A stretch of DNA of 64,000 nt from Flavobacterium lacus (GTDB lineage Bacteria; Bacteroidota; Bacteroidia; Flavobacteriales; Flavobacteriaceae): NCBI RefSeq assembly GCF_003268815.1, contig NZ_QLSV01000013.1:1-64000 (forward strand). The letters are read 5' to 3'. This document shows, one piece after another, positions 17,333-26,516 of this stretch. Numbering within the stretch: the first letter of the stretch is position 1; every line of letters begins with the position of its first letter. The translations under genes were made by a program, and so were the position numbers. The notes under the pieces were generated by a model. That model had not been told where the DNA came from. It saw only the letters and a list, made by a program, of their open reading frames with translations, and ran no database searches.

Positions 17333-19966
17333 ATGAAAAAAATTTTATGTTTAATATTACTTTGTAATTTATCATTATTTTCTCAAAATATTGACAATAC
17401 TTTTAACCTAAATAATAATGGCCCTTTTAATGAAAATATTGGAGGAAGTGGTATTATTTTAGATGACGGTAATATTCTTACATACAACGGATTACCAAAT
17501 TTGTATAATTCTAATGGAAGTATAATTAATGACCCTGATAACTATATTTTGCCAATACCATTCTCTTCACTTGTGAAAGGTAGTAACGGTAAACTTGTTG
17601 CTTTTAATCGATGGAATAGTACAGATTTTGATTTGAAAGTATACAATAGTAATGGTTTAGAAGACACTAATTTTATTACTCCTATCTTCCAATCCACTTT
17701 TCCTCCTGTTATTCATTGTGCTAAAATTGATTCAGATGGAAAAGTTATTGTAAGCGGTTCGTTTAATTATGTCAACGGTATTAGCAGAAAGAATATGGTT
17801 AGATTAAATCCTGATGGTTCTGTAGACACAAGTTTTATTAATCTAGATGAATATTTTAACTTTACTGGTAGCATATATTCTTTTGCTATTCAATCTGATG
17901 GTAAATATGTTATTGGAGGTCAATTCCTTTCAGGTTTTTCGGGAAATTTTCACAATATTGAATTAGCTCGATTAAATTATGATGGAACTGTTGATAATAG
18001 TTTTTATGATTTCACAAATCAATTTTATGGTTTAAGCGATCCAGGTCATATAAGTAAGATTATAGTTCAGACCAATGGTAAAATTCTTTTATTAGGGCCA
18101 AATTTTATAAATGGTTCTACAATTTTATCAAGAGGTATTACAAGATTAAATTCCAATGGCTCAAGGGACACAACATTTAATAGTTTAGATATTAGTTATG
18201 CTAATGATGCTGTAATATTGGATAATGGAAAAATGATTGTCGCACATAATGGTAATTTTTTAAAAAAAATAAACTCCAATGGCACTATCGATAATTCGTT
18301 TAACTATCAAAATACAGAATTGAATTATCTTCATGAAATCTTACAACTTTGTCCAGATGGTAAAATTTTAGTTAATTCCTCATACAAATCTTCAGAAGGA
18401 ATTACAAGAGAAAAAATTCATAAAATAAATAGTTCCGGTGATTTAGATTTTTCTTTTAATCCTCAGCAATCTACAAACAAAACAATACAAAATATGGCAG
18501 TTTTAAATGATGGAAGCATACTAGTTCAGAGTCCTGATTTAACATCATACAATGATACTCCATGTAAAAGCATAATAAAATTAAATACAGAAGGAGCAAT
18601 TGATAATAGCTTTAATTTAGACCCACAAATTCAAGAAATAACAAGTGGAGTGTTTCACTTTAAAGAATTCAGTAATAATAAAATTTTAATTGCTGCAGGT
18701 TCTGGTAGTGCAAATGGTAGAATTTACATTAATTCAATTGAACATAAATTTATTCGATTGAATGAAGATGGAACTATAGACAACACATTTAATCCAACAA
18801 TATCCTCTGACTTAAGATTTGTTGAAATTACAAACGATGACAAAATATTATATAGAAACTACAATGATAATAAAATATATCGTTTAAATTATGATGGTAG
18901 CTTTGATGATACATTTACTCCTTATAACTTTTTTTCAAGTAATTCGTTTAAAAGATTTAATGATGGTTCATTATATTCTAATGGATCACTAACAAGTTCA
19001 GGTACCCGAAAAATATATAAGTTGAATCCCGATGGCACCATAAATAATTCATTTAACGCTTATGTTATGCCAGGGTATGGGTATAGTGTAAAACATTATC
19101 AAAAGCAAGGTGATAAACTCATAGTTAATTATGATGATAATTTTATAAAAAGATTAAATTCTGATGGGTCACTTGATACCTCCTTTAATGATTTTACATC
19201 AGGTTGTAGTAAAATAATAATTAATTCTGAAAATAAAATTATTATTGCTTATTCTAATCAATTGAAAAAATATAGCATCGATGGTGTTTTAGAGGGAGTA
19301 GTTAATTTTGAACATCAAATTTTTAAAATTTACCAACAATTTTGTGATAAAATTCTCGTTCAATTAATCTATAATTATAATGAAAGTAATTATACTCAGA
19401 ATTTCGACAATTTAAAAAGGTATGATATTTCACAAAATGCTTCATTTGTTAATACTCCAATTGGTCCTCCAATTCAGAACTTTTCAAATGGTGATACGTT
19501 AGAAAATTTAAATGTTATTGGAGAAAATATATCATGGTTTAGTGACCAATTAGATTGTGTTTTAAATTTAAATGTTAGTAATTCAACTTTAAATAGCGAT
19601 ACACCTTTACCTATCAATACTGTTTTAGTTAATAATACAACATATTATGCAACACAAACTATAAATGGTATAGAAAGTACGTATAGATTACCTATAAAAG
19701 CGATTTCTTCTTTAAATATTGTAGAACCTACTATTTCCAACATTAAAATTATAAATCCTGTAAAAGACTTTTTAAAAATATCAGGAGATAATTTAAATAT
19801 TAAAAAAGTTGAGATTTATAGTCTAATTGGTAACAATATAAAAACATATGATTTCAATGAAGTGAATGAAGTTGAAATTGACTTAAAAGATTTAATTTCA
19901 AATCTATATCTAGTAAAAATATACAGTAATGAAAGTGTTAAGATTGTGAAAATTATTAAAGAATAA
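17333..19966 (+). CDS. T9SS-secreted delta-60 repeat protein
   Basis: Surface or secreted protein of 877 aa. A signal peptide (1-18, ending LFSQ) is followed by many delta-60-type repeats with the recurring pattern KLNPDGTIDNSFN and a hydrophobic strand at about 45-60 residue spacing, giving a predicted beta-propeller or solenoid. The last 75 residues (from ISNIKIINPVKDFLKIS) look like a T9SS type A sorting domain. The DNA is visibly more AT-rich, with more Asn/Ile/Lys codons, than pheT and the genes after it. The gene lies exactly between two copies of the pheT 3' end, which suggests it arrived by insertion. Role unknown; adhesion or binding is a guess. Confidence 0.85.
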   Translation: MKKILCLILLCNLSLFSQNIDNTFNLNNNGPFNENIGGSGIILDDGNILTYNGLPNLYNSNGSIINDPDNYILPIPFSSLVKGSNGKLVAFNRWNSTDFDLKVYNSNGLEDTNFITPIFQSTFPPVIHCAKIDSDGKVIVSGSFNYVNGISRKNMVRLNPDGSVDTSFINLDEYFNFTGSIYSFAIQSDGKYVIGGQFLSGFSGNFHNIELARLNYDGTVDNSFYDFTNQFYGLSDPGHISKIIVQTNGKILLLGPNFINGSTILSRGITRLNSNGSRDTTFNSLDISYANDAVILDNGKMIVAHNGNFLKKINSNGTIDNSFNYQNTELNYLHEILQLCPDGKILVNSSYKSSEGITREKIHKINSSGDLDFSFNPQQSTNKTIQNMAVLNDGSILVQSPDLTSYNDTPCKSIIKLNTEGAIDNSFNLDPQIQEITSGVFHFKEFSNNKILIAAGSGSANGRIYINSIEHKFIRLNEDGTIDNTFNPTISSDLRFVEITNDDKILYRNYNDNKIYRLNYDGSFDDTFTPYNFFSSNSFKRFNDGSLYSNGSLTSSGTRKIYKLNPDGTINNSFNAYVMPGYGYSVKHYQKQGDKLIVNYDDNFIKRLNSDGSLDTSFNDFTSGCSKIIINSENKIIIAYSNQLKKYSIDGVLEGVVNFEHQIFKIYQQFCDKILVQLIYNYNESNYTQNFDNLKRYDISQNASFVNTPIGPPIQNFSNGDTLENLNVIGENISWFSDQLDCVLNLNVSNSTLNSDTPLPINTVLVNNTTYYATQTINGIESTYRLPIKAISSLNIVEPTISNIKIINPVKDFLKISGDNLNIKKVEIYSLIGNNIKTYDFNEVNEVEIDLKDLISNLYLVKIYSNESVKIVKIIKE

Positions 19967-20014
19967 AAATTAATAAAATCAATATGAAATTAAAACCTTT
20001 TATTTTTCAATCAA

Positions 20015-20080
20015 ATTGATAAAATAATGAACAAGCTTCAGCAAAATTTTGAAAAAGAATTAGGAGCAGTTTTGAGATAA
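20015..20080 (+). repeat. 66-bp direct repeat, copy 2 (orphan pheT 3' end)
   Basis: Exact copy of 17154-17219 including the stop codon, standing alone after the delta-60 gene and leading straight into a strong terminator. It encodes only the last 21 residues of PheT out of context, so it is a remnant rather than a gene. Confidence 0.95.
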
Positions 20081-20084
20081 TAAA

Positions 20085-20117
20085 AAAAGACCACAACTTT
20101 AAAAATTGTGGTCTTTT
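20085..20117. terminator. Strong bidirectional terminator
   Basis: Perfect 12-bp stem AAAAGACCACAA (20085-20096) / TTGTGGTCTTTT (20106-20117). It lies 4 nt after the orphan pheT end, so it is probably pheT's original terminator. On the minus strand it serves the fasciclin gene. Confidence 0.85.
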
Positions 20118-20148
20118 CCTTTTAAAACAAAATCAAATCAACAAACTT

Positions 20149-20718
20149 TTATGACTTTGGTGTAACAACTGCATCAACTACGTGAATCACGCCATTGGAT
20201 TGATTTACATCGGCGATTGTCACTTTCGATTTTCCTCCATTTTCATCCATTAAAATAACATCTTTTCCACTCATTGAAGCGTATAATTTCCCACCACTTA
20301 CGGTTTTAAATTCTGCTTTTCCATTTCCTGATTTAATGGCTGCAACAATATCGGCGGCACTAAATTTTCCCGTTAAAACGTGGTAGGTTAAAACTGCTTG
20401 TAACGTTTTAAGGTTTTCCGGTTTTAAAAGTGTTTCAACTGTTCCTTTTGGCAATCTATCAAAAGCCGCATTGGTTGGTGCAAAAACGGTGAATGGTCCT
20501 TTTCCCTGCAGCGTTTCAACCAAACCGGCGGCTTTAACGGCTGCAACCAACGTGGTATGATCTTTAGAATTTACTGCATTTTCTACAATATTCTTACTCG
20601 GATACATTGGAGCTCCACCCACTTGAACGGTTTTTTCTTTGGTTTGAGCAAAAGTTGATGTTCCCATCATCATTGTTAAGGCAACTACTAAGGTTGCTAA
20701 TCTTTTTTGTGTTTTCAT
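20149..20718 (-). CDS. Secreted fasciclin (FAS1) domain protein
   Basis: A signal peptide of about 24 residues (ending TSTFAQ) is followed by one FAS1 domain (about 40-187). Both conserved FAS1 blocks are present: FTVFAPTNAAFDRLP and NGVIHVVDAVVTP, with the central YHVLTGKF motif. Such single-domain proteins are thought to mediate adhesion or cell-surface contacts. The length of 189 aa is normal. Confidence 0.92.
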   Translation of the reverse strand: MKTQKRLATLVVALTMMMGTSTFAQTKEKTVQVGGAPMYPSKNIVENAVNSKDHTTLVAAVKAAGLVETLQGKGPFTVFAPTNAAFDRLPKGTVETLLKPENLKTLQAVLTYHVLTGKFSAADIVAAIKSGNGKAEFKTVSGGKLYASMSGKDVILMDENGGKSKVTIADVNQSNGVIHVVDAVVTPKS

Positions 20719-20910
20719 GATCGTTTTTTTTACGTTATAAAAGGATTTACGGAACTAATCATTTTATGGTTTTATGACTATCATGTTTTAACAATAGTTT
20801 AGTATCTGTTTTTTACAAAAAAAAATTATAAAAATTTCATTATTATTGGATAAATAATTAATTTAGAATGTATTGTAATTATTTTTATCAACTCATAAAA
20901 ACAACTTAAA

Positions 20911-21627
20911 ATGCTACTGAAAAAGAAGAATCTTTTAAATGAATTACGATTGGAGAGAAATAAATTCAAAACGGAAGAAGCTATTTTAAATGAAATTTTT
21001 TCAATTTTAAATGAAAATGAAATCAAAAGGACTGAAATTCTTTCAACCTTAACTGAAAAAAGTTCAACAAAATACAATAATTTTCATTTTGATTGTTTAG
21101 AATCGGATAGAATATTTCATTTAGAACAAATTAAATCAATATGCGTTGATTATCGATTACGATTTTTAGATAGTCACTTATTTAAAGGAAAAATTCCGGA
21201 AGAGGCTATCACGAAAATTCATCATTTGGAAAAAGAGCATCAAACAAAACTTGAAGGCTTCAGAATTGTAGCTCCTTCAAAATTGTTTAAATTAGAAAAT
21301 TATGATGATCCGTTACTATTTGCTCCAATTGGAAATGGCTATTATTATTTAATTCACAAATGGGGAGATGATTTGCATCCATTACGTAAACTGGCTATGA
21401 AACCATTTAAAACAATGGGCAATTTTATAATTTTATTAGTATTTATCAGTTTATTTTTAACCGCTTTATTACCGCAAAACTTATTTGGGAAATCTCCTCA
21501 AAATATAATGGGTTTAGTTACTTTTTTATTTATGCTTAAATCTATTATGGGAATTGCAATTTATTATTGCTTATGGCAAGGCAAGAATTTTAATGAAGAC
21601 ATTTGGTTGAGTAAATATTATAATTAG
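20911..21627 (+). CDS. Hypothetical membrane protein (238 aa)
   Basis: No family recognised. The N-terminal 165 residues are soluble, Lys/Glu-rich and probably helical or coiled-coil in part (residues 1-50), with a YYYLIHKWGDDLHPLRKL segment in the middle. Two hydrophobic stretches near the C-terminus (about 173-191 and 203-222) should anchor it, leaving the N-terminal domain in the cytoplasm. Monocistronic, ending at a terminator shared with rpsA. Confidence 0.75.
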   Translation: MLLKKKNLLNELRLERNKFKTEEAILNEIFSILNENEIKRTEILSTLTEKSSTKYNNFHFDCLESDRIFHLEQIKSICVDYRLRFLDSHLFKGKIPEEAITKIHHLEKEHQTKLEGFRIVAPSKLFKLENYDDPLLFAPIGNGYYYLIHKWGDDLHPLRKLAMKPFKTMGNFIILLVFISLFLTALLPQNLFGKSPQNIMGLVTFLFMLKSIMGIAIYYCLWQGKNFNEDIWLSKYYN

Positions 21628-21656
21628 TGATTACTATTTCAAAAATGTTAGCACAA

Positions 21657-21688
21657 AAAAATCCCTCAACTTGCGAAGAGGGATTTTT
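21657..21688. terminator. Bidirectional terminator
   Basis: Perfect 11-bp stem AAAAATCCCTC (21657-21667) / GAGGGATTTTT (21678-21688) between the convergent 238-aa gene and rpsA. Confidence 0.85.
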
Positions 21689-21710
21689 GAATTTATAAAG
21701 TTAAGAAATA

Positions 21711-23486
21711 TTATTTCTCTCCTTTTTCCATTTTAGCTTTCAGGTCGGCTAAAATTTGATTGTTTTCACCTAAGGTTTGAGCAGGAGCATTTGAGTTATT
21801 GTTAGAAGCAACAGATTCTGAAGCTGCTTTAACATTTTTCTCTTCTTCTTCTCTAAAGATAGCTGTATGTGAAGCAACAACTCTCTTGAATTCTTTGTTA
21901 AATTCAATTACTTTGAAGTCAGCAACATCACCTTTTTTCAATTTTTTACCATCTTCTTTTTCTAAATGACGTGTTGGTACAAAAGCAACAACATCATCAC
22001 CAAAATCAACTGTTGCACCTTTGTCAACAATTTCAGCGATAGTTCCGTTATGAACAGTTCCTACAGCAAAAGCATCTTCGTGCTTGTCCCAAGGGTTTGC
22101 AGTAGTTTGTTTGTGACCTAATGATAATTTACGTCCGTCAACATCTAATTCTAAAACAACAACATCTAACGTTTCACCCACATTGATGAATTCTGATGGA
22201 TGTTTGATTTTTTTAGTCCAAGATAAATCAGAGATGTAAATTAAACCATCGATACCTTCTTCTAATTCTACGAAAATACCAAAGTTTGTAAAGTTTCTAA
22301 CGATACCGTTATGTTTAGAACCAACAGGATATTTAGAAGTGATATCAGTCCAAGGATCTTGCGACATTTGTTTGATACCTAACGACATTTTTCTTTCGTC
22401 TCTGTCTAATGTTAATACAACAGCTTCTACTTCATCACCAATTTTCATAAAATCTTGAGCCGAACGTAAATGCGTTGACCAAGACATTTCAGAAACGTGG
22501 ATTAAACCTTCAACACCTTCAGCAACTTCAATGAAAGCACCGTAATCAGCGATAACTACTACTTTACCTTTCACTTTGTCACCCACTTTCAAGTCTGCAT
22601 TCAATGCATCCCAAGGGTGAGCGTTTAATTGTTTTAAACCTAATTGGATTCTTGTTTTCTCATCATCAAAATCAAGAATTACAACGTTTAATTTTTGGTC
22701 TAATTCAAGCACTTCGCTTGGGTGATTGATTCTTGACCAAGAAAGGTCAGTAATGTGGATTAATCCATCAACACCACCTAAATCAATAAACACACCATAA
22801 GAAGTAATGTTTTTAACAACACCTTCTAATACTTGTCCTTTTTCTAATTGACCAATGATTTCTTTTTTCTGAACTTCGATATCCGCTTCGATAAGAGCTT
22901 TGTGAGAAACTACCACGTTTTTGAATTCGTGATTAATTTTTACCACTTTAAACTCCATCATTTTGTTTACATATTGATCGTAGTCACGGATTGGTTTCAC
23001 ATCAATTTGTGATCCCGGTAAGAATGCTTCAATTCCGAAAACATCAACAATCATACCTCCTTTAGTTCTACATTTCACAAAACCGTTTACGATTTCGCCT
23101 GACTCATTAGCCGCAATAACTCTGTCCCAAGCTTTGATAGTTCTAGCTTTTCTGTGTGATAAAACCAATTGACCGGTTCTGTCTTCACGAACATCGATTA
23201 AAACTTCTACTTTGTCACCCACTTTTAATCCTGGGTTGTAACGGAATTCGTTTAATGAAATAACACCTTCCGATTTTGCATTGATATCAACGATAGCATC
23301 ACGATCGGTAACACGAACAACAGTTCCCATTACTACTTCGTCACTGTCAGTTGAGATGAAGGTTTTAGCAACTAACTCTTCAAATTCTCTTAAGTTTTTC
23401 TCATCTACAGCATCAATTCCTTCTTGGAAGTTATGCCAGTTAAAGTTTGCTAAAAACGCTTCTTGTTCTTTTAAAATTTCAGACAT
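21711..23486 (-). CDS. rpsA: 30S ribosomal protein S1
   Basis: RNA-binding ribosomal protein that helps recruit mRNA to the 30S subunit. It is especially relevant in Bacteroidetes, where Shine-Dalgarno sequences are rare. The 591 aa comprise six S1 repeats. The later ones show the canonical GVFIDLGGVDGLIHITDLSW-type pattern, ending in LGLKQL or LGHKQT. The Ala/Asn/Glu-rich C-terminal tail is disordered. The upstream promoter and about 115-nt leader leave room for translational feedback. Confidence 0.96.
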   Translation of the reverse strand: MSEILKEQEAFLANFNWHNFQEGIDAVDEKNLREFEELVAKTFISTDSDEVVMGTVVRVTDRDAIVDINAKSEGVISLNEFRYNPGLKVGDKVEVLIDVREDRTGQLVLSHRKARTIKAWDRVIAANESGEIVNGFVKCRTKGGMIVDVFGIEAFLPGSQIDVKPIRDYDQYVNKMMEFKVVKINHEFKNVVVSHKALIEADIEVQKKEIIGQLEKGQVLEGVVKNITSYGVFIDLGGVDGLIHITDLSWSRINHPSEVLELDQKLNVVILDFDDEKTRIQLGLKQLNAHPWDALNADLKVGDKVKGKVVVIADYGAFIEVAEGVEGLIHVSEMSWSTHLRSAQDFMKIGDEVEAVVLTLDRDERKMSLGIKQMSQDPWTDITSKYPVGSKHNGIVRNFTNFGIFVELEEGIDGLIYISDLSWTKKIKHPSEFINVGETLDVVVLELDVDGRKLSLGHKQTTANPWDKHEDAFAVGTVHNGTIAEIVDKGATVDFGDDVVAFVPTRHLEKEDGKKLKKGDVADFKVIEFNKEFKRVVASHTAIFREEEEKNVKAASESVASNNNSNAPAQTLGENNQILADLKAKMEKGEK

Positions 23487-23605
23487 TCTGAATAAAAATT
23501 TGTATTCTGTGTTCTCTTGAGTTTCTTAATGCGATAGAAAACAGCAGAAGTTGTTTACATAAATAGTTTATACCCAATGGAAACTCTTCTCCGCCAAAAG
23601 GTGTG

Positions 23606-23636
23606 CAAAATTACGAACCTTTTTTGAATATACAAA
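23606..23636 (-). promoter_or_regulatory. rpsA promoter
   Basis: Minus-strand TTTG (23633-23636), exactly 19 nt, then TAATTTTG (23606-23613): a full match to the Flavobacterium consensus. It predicts a leader of about 115 nt before the rpsA ATG at 23486. The remainder of the 345-nt gap up to the L,D-transpeptidase gene shows nothing further that I recognise. Confidence 0.75.
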
Positions 23637-23832
23637 ACTATTTTTGAGGGAATTAGAGGGGAATTTCATCGATTGAAAGATAAATAGTAAGTTTTCATAT
23701 TTTTTTTCATTAAATAACTCATTTTCAACAACTAAATTCATTTAAAAAAGTTAAAGGTTTCCTTATCACTGGGATGTTTTAATGCTAACAACTATCTTGT
23801 AAAAAAAGTAAAACCTCAAAATATACAACATA

Positions 23833-24720
23833 ATGATGATGCATTTTAAACAGCTAATTTTCTTCTTTATATTCACAGTGGCGATTTCTTGCCAAGAATC
23901 AAAAGAAAAAGCAACTACTGAACGCCCAAAACCAACCCGAAAATATGATAAACCACAAGACTTCACTTATACGATTTGGTCATTGAAAAATGATTCGGTT
24001 CGAAAAATTTTCAAATCTAAATTTTCAAGTAGTGAAATAACGACAATTGTTTCGTTGAACCGAATAGATAAAAACACACTACAAAAAGCGGATAGTTTGA
24101 TTATTCCTAACAAATTTGATGCTGATTTTTTAGCTTATTCTGCTTTTCCTTTCACAATTAAAAATTTAAATGATGTACCCAAAATTGCTATTTTCTCCTA
24201 TCCTATTCAAGCTTATGGATTGTATGAATACGGCGAATTGGTCAAATGGGGACCATCAAGTTTAGGTTCAGAAGCACATAAAACACCAACCGGATTATTT
24301 TTCACCAACTGGAAAGGCGAAGAAGTGCAAAGCACCGTGGATGATGAGTGGATTTTACGTTGGAATTTCAATATCGAAAATGAAGAAGGCGTAGGTTGGC
24401 ATCAATATGAATTGCCTGGTTACCCGGCTTCGCATTCTTGTTTGCGATTGTTAGAAAACGATGCCAAATGGATGTATGATTGGGCGGACGAGTGGATTTT
24501 GAAAGATGCCAATACCGTTGAAGCAAAAGGAATTCCTGTATTAGTTTTTGGTGACTATGATTTTGATGGGAAATCGCCCTGGTTAAAATTAGTTGATGAA
24601 CCAAAGGCAAATGACATTTCTGAAAAGGAATTTGAAAGTTTGGTTTCCAACCACCTTTCTGATATTATGAAAGAACAAGAAAACAGAGAAAAAGTGCTAA
24701 CTAAAAAACAAGTGGAATAA
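23833..24720 (+). CDS. L,D-transpeptidase (YkuD) lipoprotein
   Basis: Forms or modifies peptidoglycan cross-links in the periplasm. A lipobox (VAISC, about Cys20) ends the signal peptide. The YkuD catalytic block appears as HQYELPGYPASHSCLRLLEND, where the Cys in SHSCLR is the nucleophile, preceded by the GSEAHKTPTGLF region. Three consecutive ATG codons (23833, 23836, 23839) leave the exact start open by two residues. It is convergent with the AsmA-like gene, with two bases between the stops. Confidence 0.88.
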   Translation: MMMHFKQLIFFFIFTVAISCQESKEKATTERPKPTRKYDKPQDFTYTIWSLKNDSVRKIFKSKFSSSEITTIVSLNRIDKNTLQKADSLIIPNKFDADFLAYSAFPFTIKNLNDVPKIAIFSYPIQAYGLYEYGELVKWGPSSLGSEAHKTPTGLFFTNWKGEEVQSTVDDEWILRWNFNIENEEGVGWHQYELPGYPASHSCLRLLENDAKWMYDWADEWILKDANTVEAKGIPVLVFGDYDFDGKSPWLKLVDEPKANDISEKEFESLVSNHLSDIMKEQENREKVLTKKQVE

Positions 24721-24722
24721 AC

Positions 24723-26285
24723 TTAAAGCAAGGTTTTTTTGAGACCTTCGCCGATGTTTCGCCATAGAAAATTGTAGAACGATTTTTCAGGAATTCTTTC
24801 CACTTCTACTTCCACTTCTTTGACTTTTTCATCGGAATCTTTTTTGACAAACAAATTACCAATAGCTGAAAGAAATTTATTTTTCTCTTTTCGGCTATTT
24901 TTTTTGTAAACTGTCACATTCAAATCTTCATATTTAATAGCAAAATTACCTTTTGATTTTATATCATTTCCAGCGAAATTAAAATAGACTTCATCCAACA
25001 TTCCTTCCACATCCACATTCATATACGGTTTTGTAAAAGGTTTAAGTTGTTCTGCCGGAAAGTTCAAAATTGTTCCTTTAAACGTAAATCCGTCTGATTT
25101 ATCGAGTACGTTGAATTGCCAATCGACTTTCAACGGTGAAACATTCATAAAACGACAATCCACTTTAATTTTTACATCCGATAATTTTTGCTCTTTATAA
25201 CCGCTGTTGATATTGGTTACAGCCATATTAAATTGATGAAATGATAGTAATCCCGCTCCTTTTTCAAAGGTTTTTTCTTCTTCGTATTCTAAAATGGATT
25301 CTCTAATTTGCAACGAATCAACTTGCAATTTAAATGGAATCTCTCGCAATAATTTGCTATACAAAGGCTTTTTGGAAAGATTATCCGTTGGAATTTTTGA
25401 TCGATAAATAGTAGCATAAACTGAATCTAAAACGATATTTTTTGAATGAAAATAAAAGTCGTTTTCTTCAAAACCCCAATCCATTTCAGAAAATGAAATC
25501 ACTTGAACATTGACAGAATAAAGATCTTTTTCAACCGGAATTTTTCTAACGAACTCAGCTCGGCTATATACCGGAATCAGTTTAAAATTATCAATTTTTA
25601 ATTCTGATTTTGTACTTTTTATAGTTGATGCTTTAAAGTGATAAAATTCGTTGGCTCTGAAATAAATACTATCACACGAAAAATCAAAATCGTTATACTT
25701 GAAGGGAATTTTCTCTTCTAAAGTCTCATCGTTTAAAACAACATCATCCAATTCTAACGAAAGATTAGTAACAACCAAAGAAGGTAAATTTGTTTCAGTT
25801 GATATGATATTCAGATTAGCATTTTCCAATTCAATATCTGAAACTGAAATGGTGTTTTTAAACGGTTTTACGACACTTTCATTAATGCTATTCGGATTAT
25901 TTACTGCTTTGTCATCCTTTTTATAGAGAATGATTTCCGGCTTATTAATTGTGATTTTTGACGCTTTAATTTTTTTACTGAAAAGAATACTCCAAATGCT
26001 AATTCCTTTGATGTCAACATCTGAAATTGCGGCAAATAATCCGGTTTTATCCGATGTTTCATTCATCGCTTTTTTAGGAACAATCGTAATGTCATTGATT
26101 AAAATCGTTCCACTCAGCAAGGTAATATCGATCGTTTTATAAACAATGTGATAAGGCGAATCGTTATTTTCGTTGATGATTTTAGGCAGTTCTTTTTTAA
26201 TCCAAAAGCTCAATCCGATATTCAAAACGAAAATCAGAGCAATTAAAACGAAAACGAAAATGACTGTTTTTTTCCACCAAACCAT
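24723..26285 (-). CDS. AsmA-like membrane-anchored periplasmic protein (520 aa)
   Basis: One N-terminal membrane helix (about 7-28) is followed by a long periplasmic beta-strand-rich region with repeated V/I-x-D-I-x-L and L-N-x-S-x-L patterns, as in AsmA/DUF748-type proteins. It contains blocks such as SDVDIKGISIWSILF and KFQ/DSLQIRESILEY. These families are linked to outer-membrane lipid transport and assembly, but no diagnostic motif settles membership. Function is inferred only from architecture. Confidence 0.65.
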   Translation of the reverse strand: MVWWKKTVIFVFVLIALIFVLNIGLSFWIKKELPKIINENNDSPYHIVYKTIDITLLSGTILINDITIVPKKAMNETSDKTGLFAAISDVDIKGISIWSILFSKKIKASKITINKPEIILYKKDDKAVNNPNSINESVVKPFKNTISVSDIELENANLNIISTETNLPSLVVTNLSLELDDVVLNDETLEEKIPFKYNDFDFSCDSIYFRANEFYHFKASTIKSTKSELKIDNFKLIPVYSRAEFVRKIPVEKDLYSVNVQVISFSEMDWGFEENDFYFHSKNIVLDSVYATIYRSKIPTDNLSKKPLYSKLLREIPFKLQVDSLQIRESILEYEEEKTFEKGAGLLSFHQFNMAVTNINSGYKEQKLSDVKIKVDCRFMNVSPLKVDWQFNVLDKSDGFTFKGTILNFPAEQLKPFTKPYMNVDVEGMLDEVYFNFAGNDIKSKGNFAIKYEDLNVTVYKKNSRKEKNKFLSAIGNLFVKKDSDEKVKEVEVEVERIPEKSFYNFLWRNIGEGLKKTLL

Positions 26286-26393
26286 AAAAAATGTTTACTT
26301 CTTAAATTTAGTGACTAATTCGGGAATTAAAGCCAAATAAAGTATAAAAAACTTGTTATAATTAATGTAAAGGCAGAAAAACTGCGGTAATTT

Positions 26394-26455
26394 AAGCCAC
26401 GAATTTCACTAATTTACACAAATTAATTCGTGCTAATTAGTGAAATTCGTGGCTT
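26394..26455. repeat. Long perfect inverted repeat
   Basis: A 21-bp perfect stem (26394-26414 with 26435-26455) around a 20-nt loop, followed on the plus strand by a T-run. It sits in a 230-nt gap between the AsmA-like gene and the amylase gene. The arm contains CCACGAATTTCACTAATT, with internal near-repetition resembling dispersed repeats seen in Flavobacterium intergenic DNA. It may act as a terminator or RNA-processing site. Confidence 0.8.
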
Positions 26456-26516
26456 TTTTTCTAATGATTATTTAAAAATCTGTTGTAATTAGTGAGACTC
26501 GTCGACCACAGGAAAT

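Noticed and set aside
17333..19966. Delta-60 gene as cargo of a conventional transposon or integrative element
   Set aside because: No transposase, integrase or terminal inverted repeats. Only the 66-bp direct repeat of the pheT end is seen, so the mechanism is left open.
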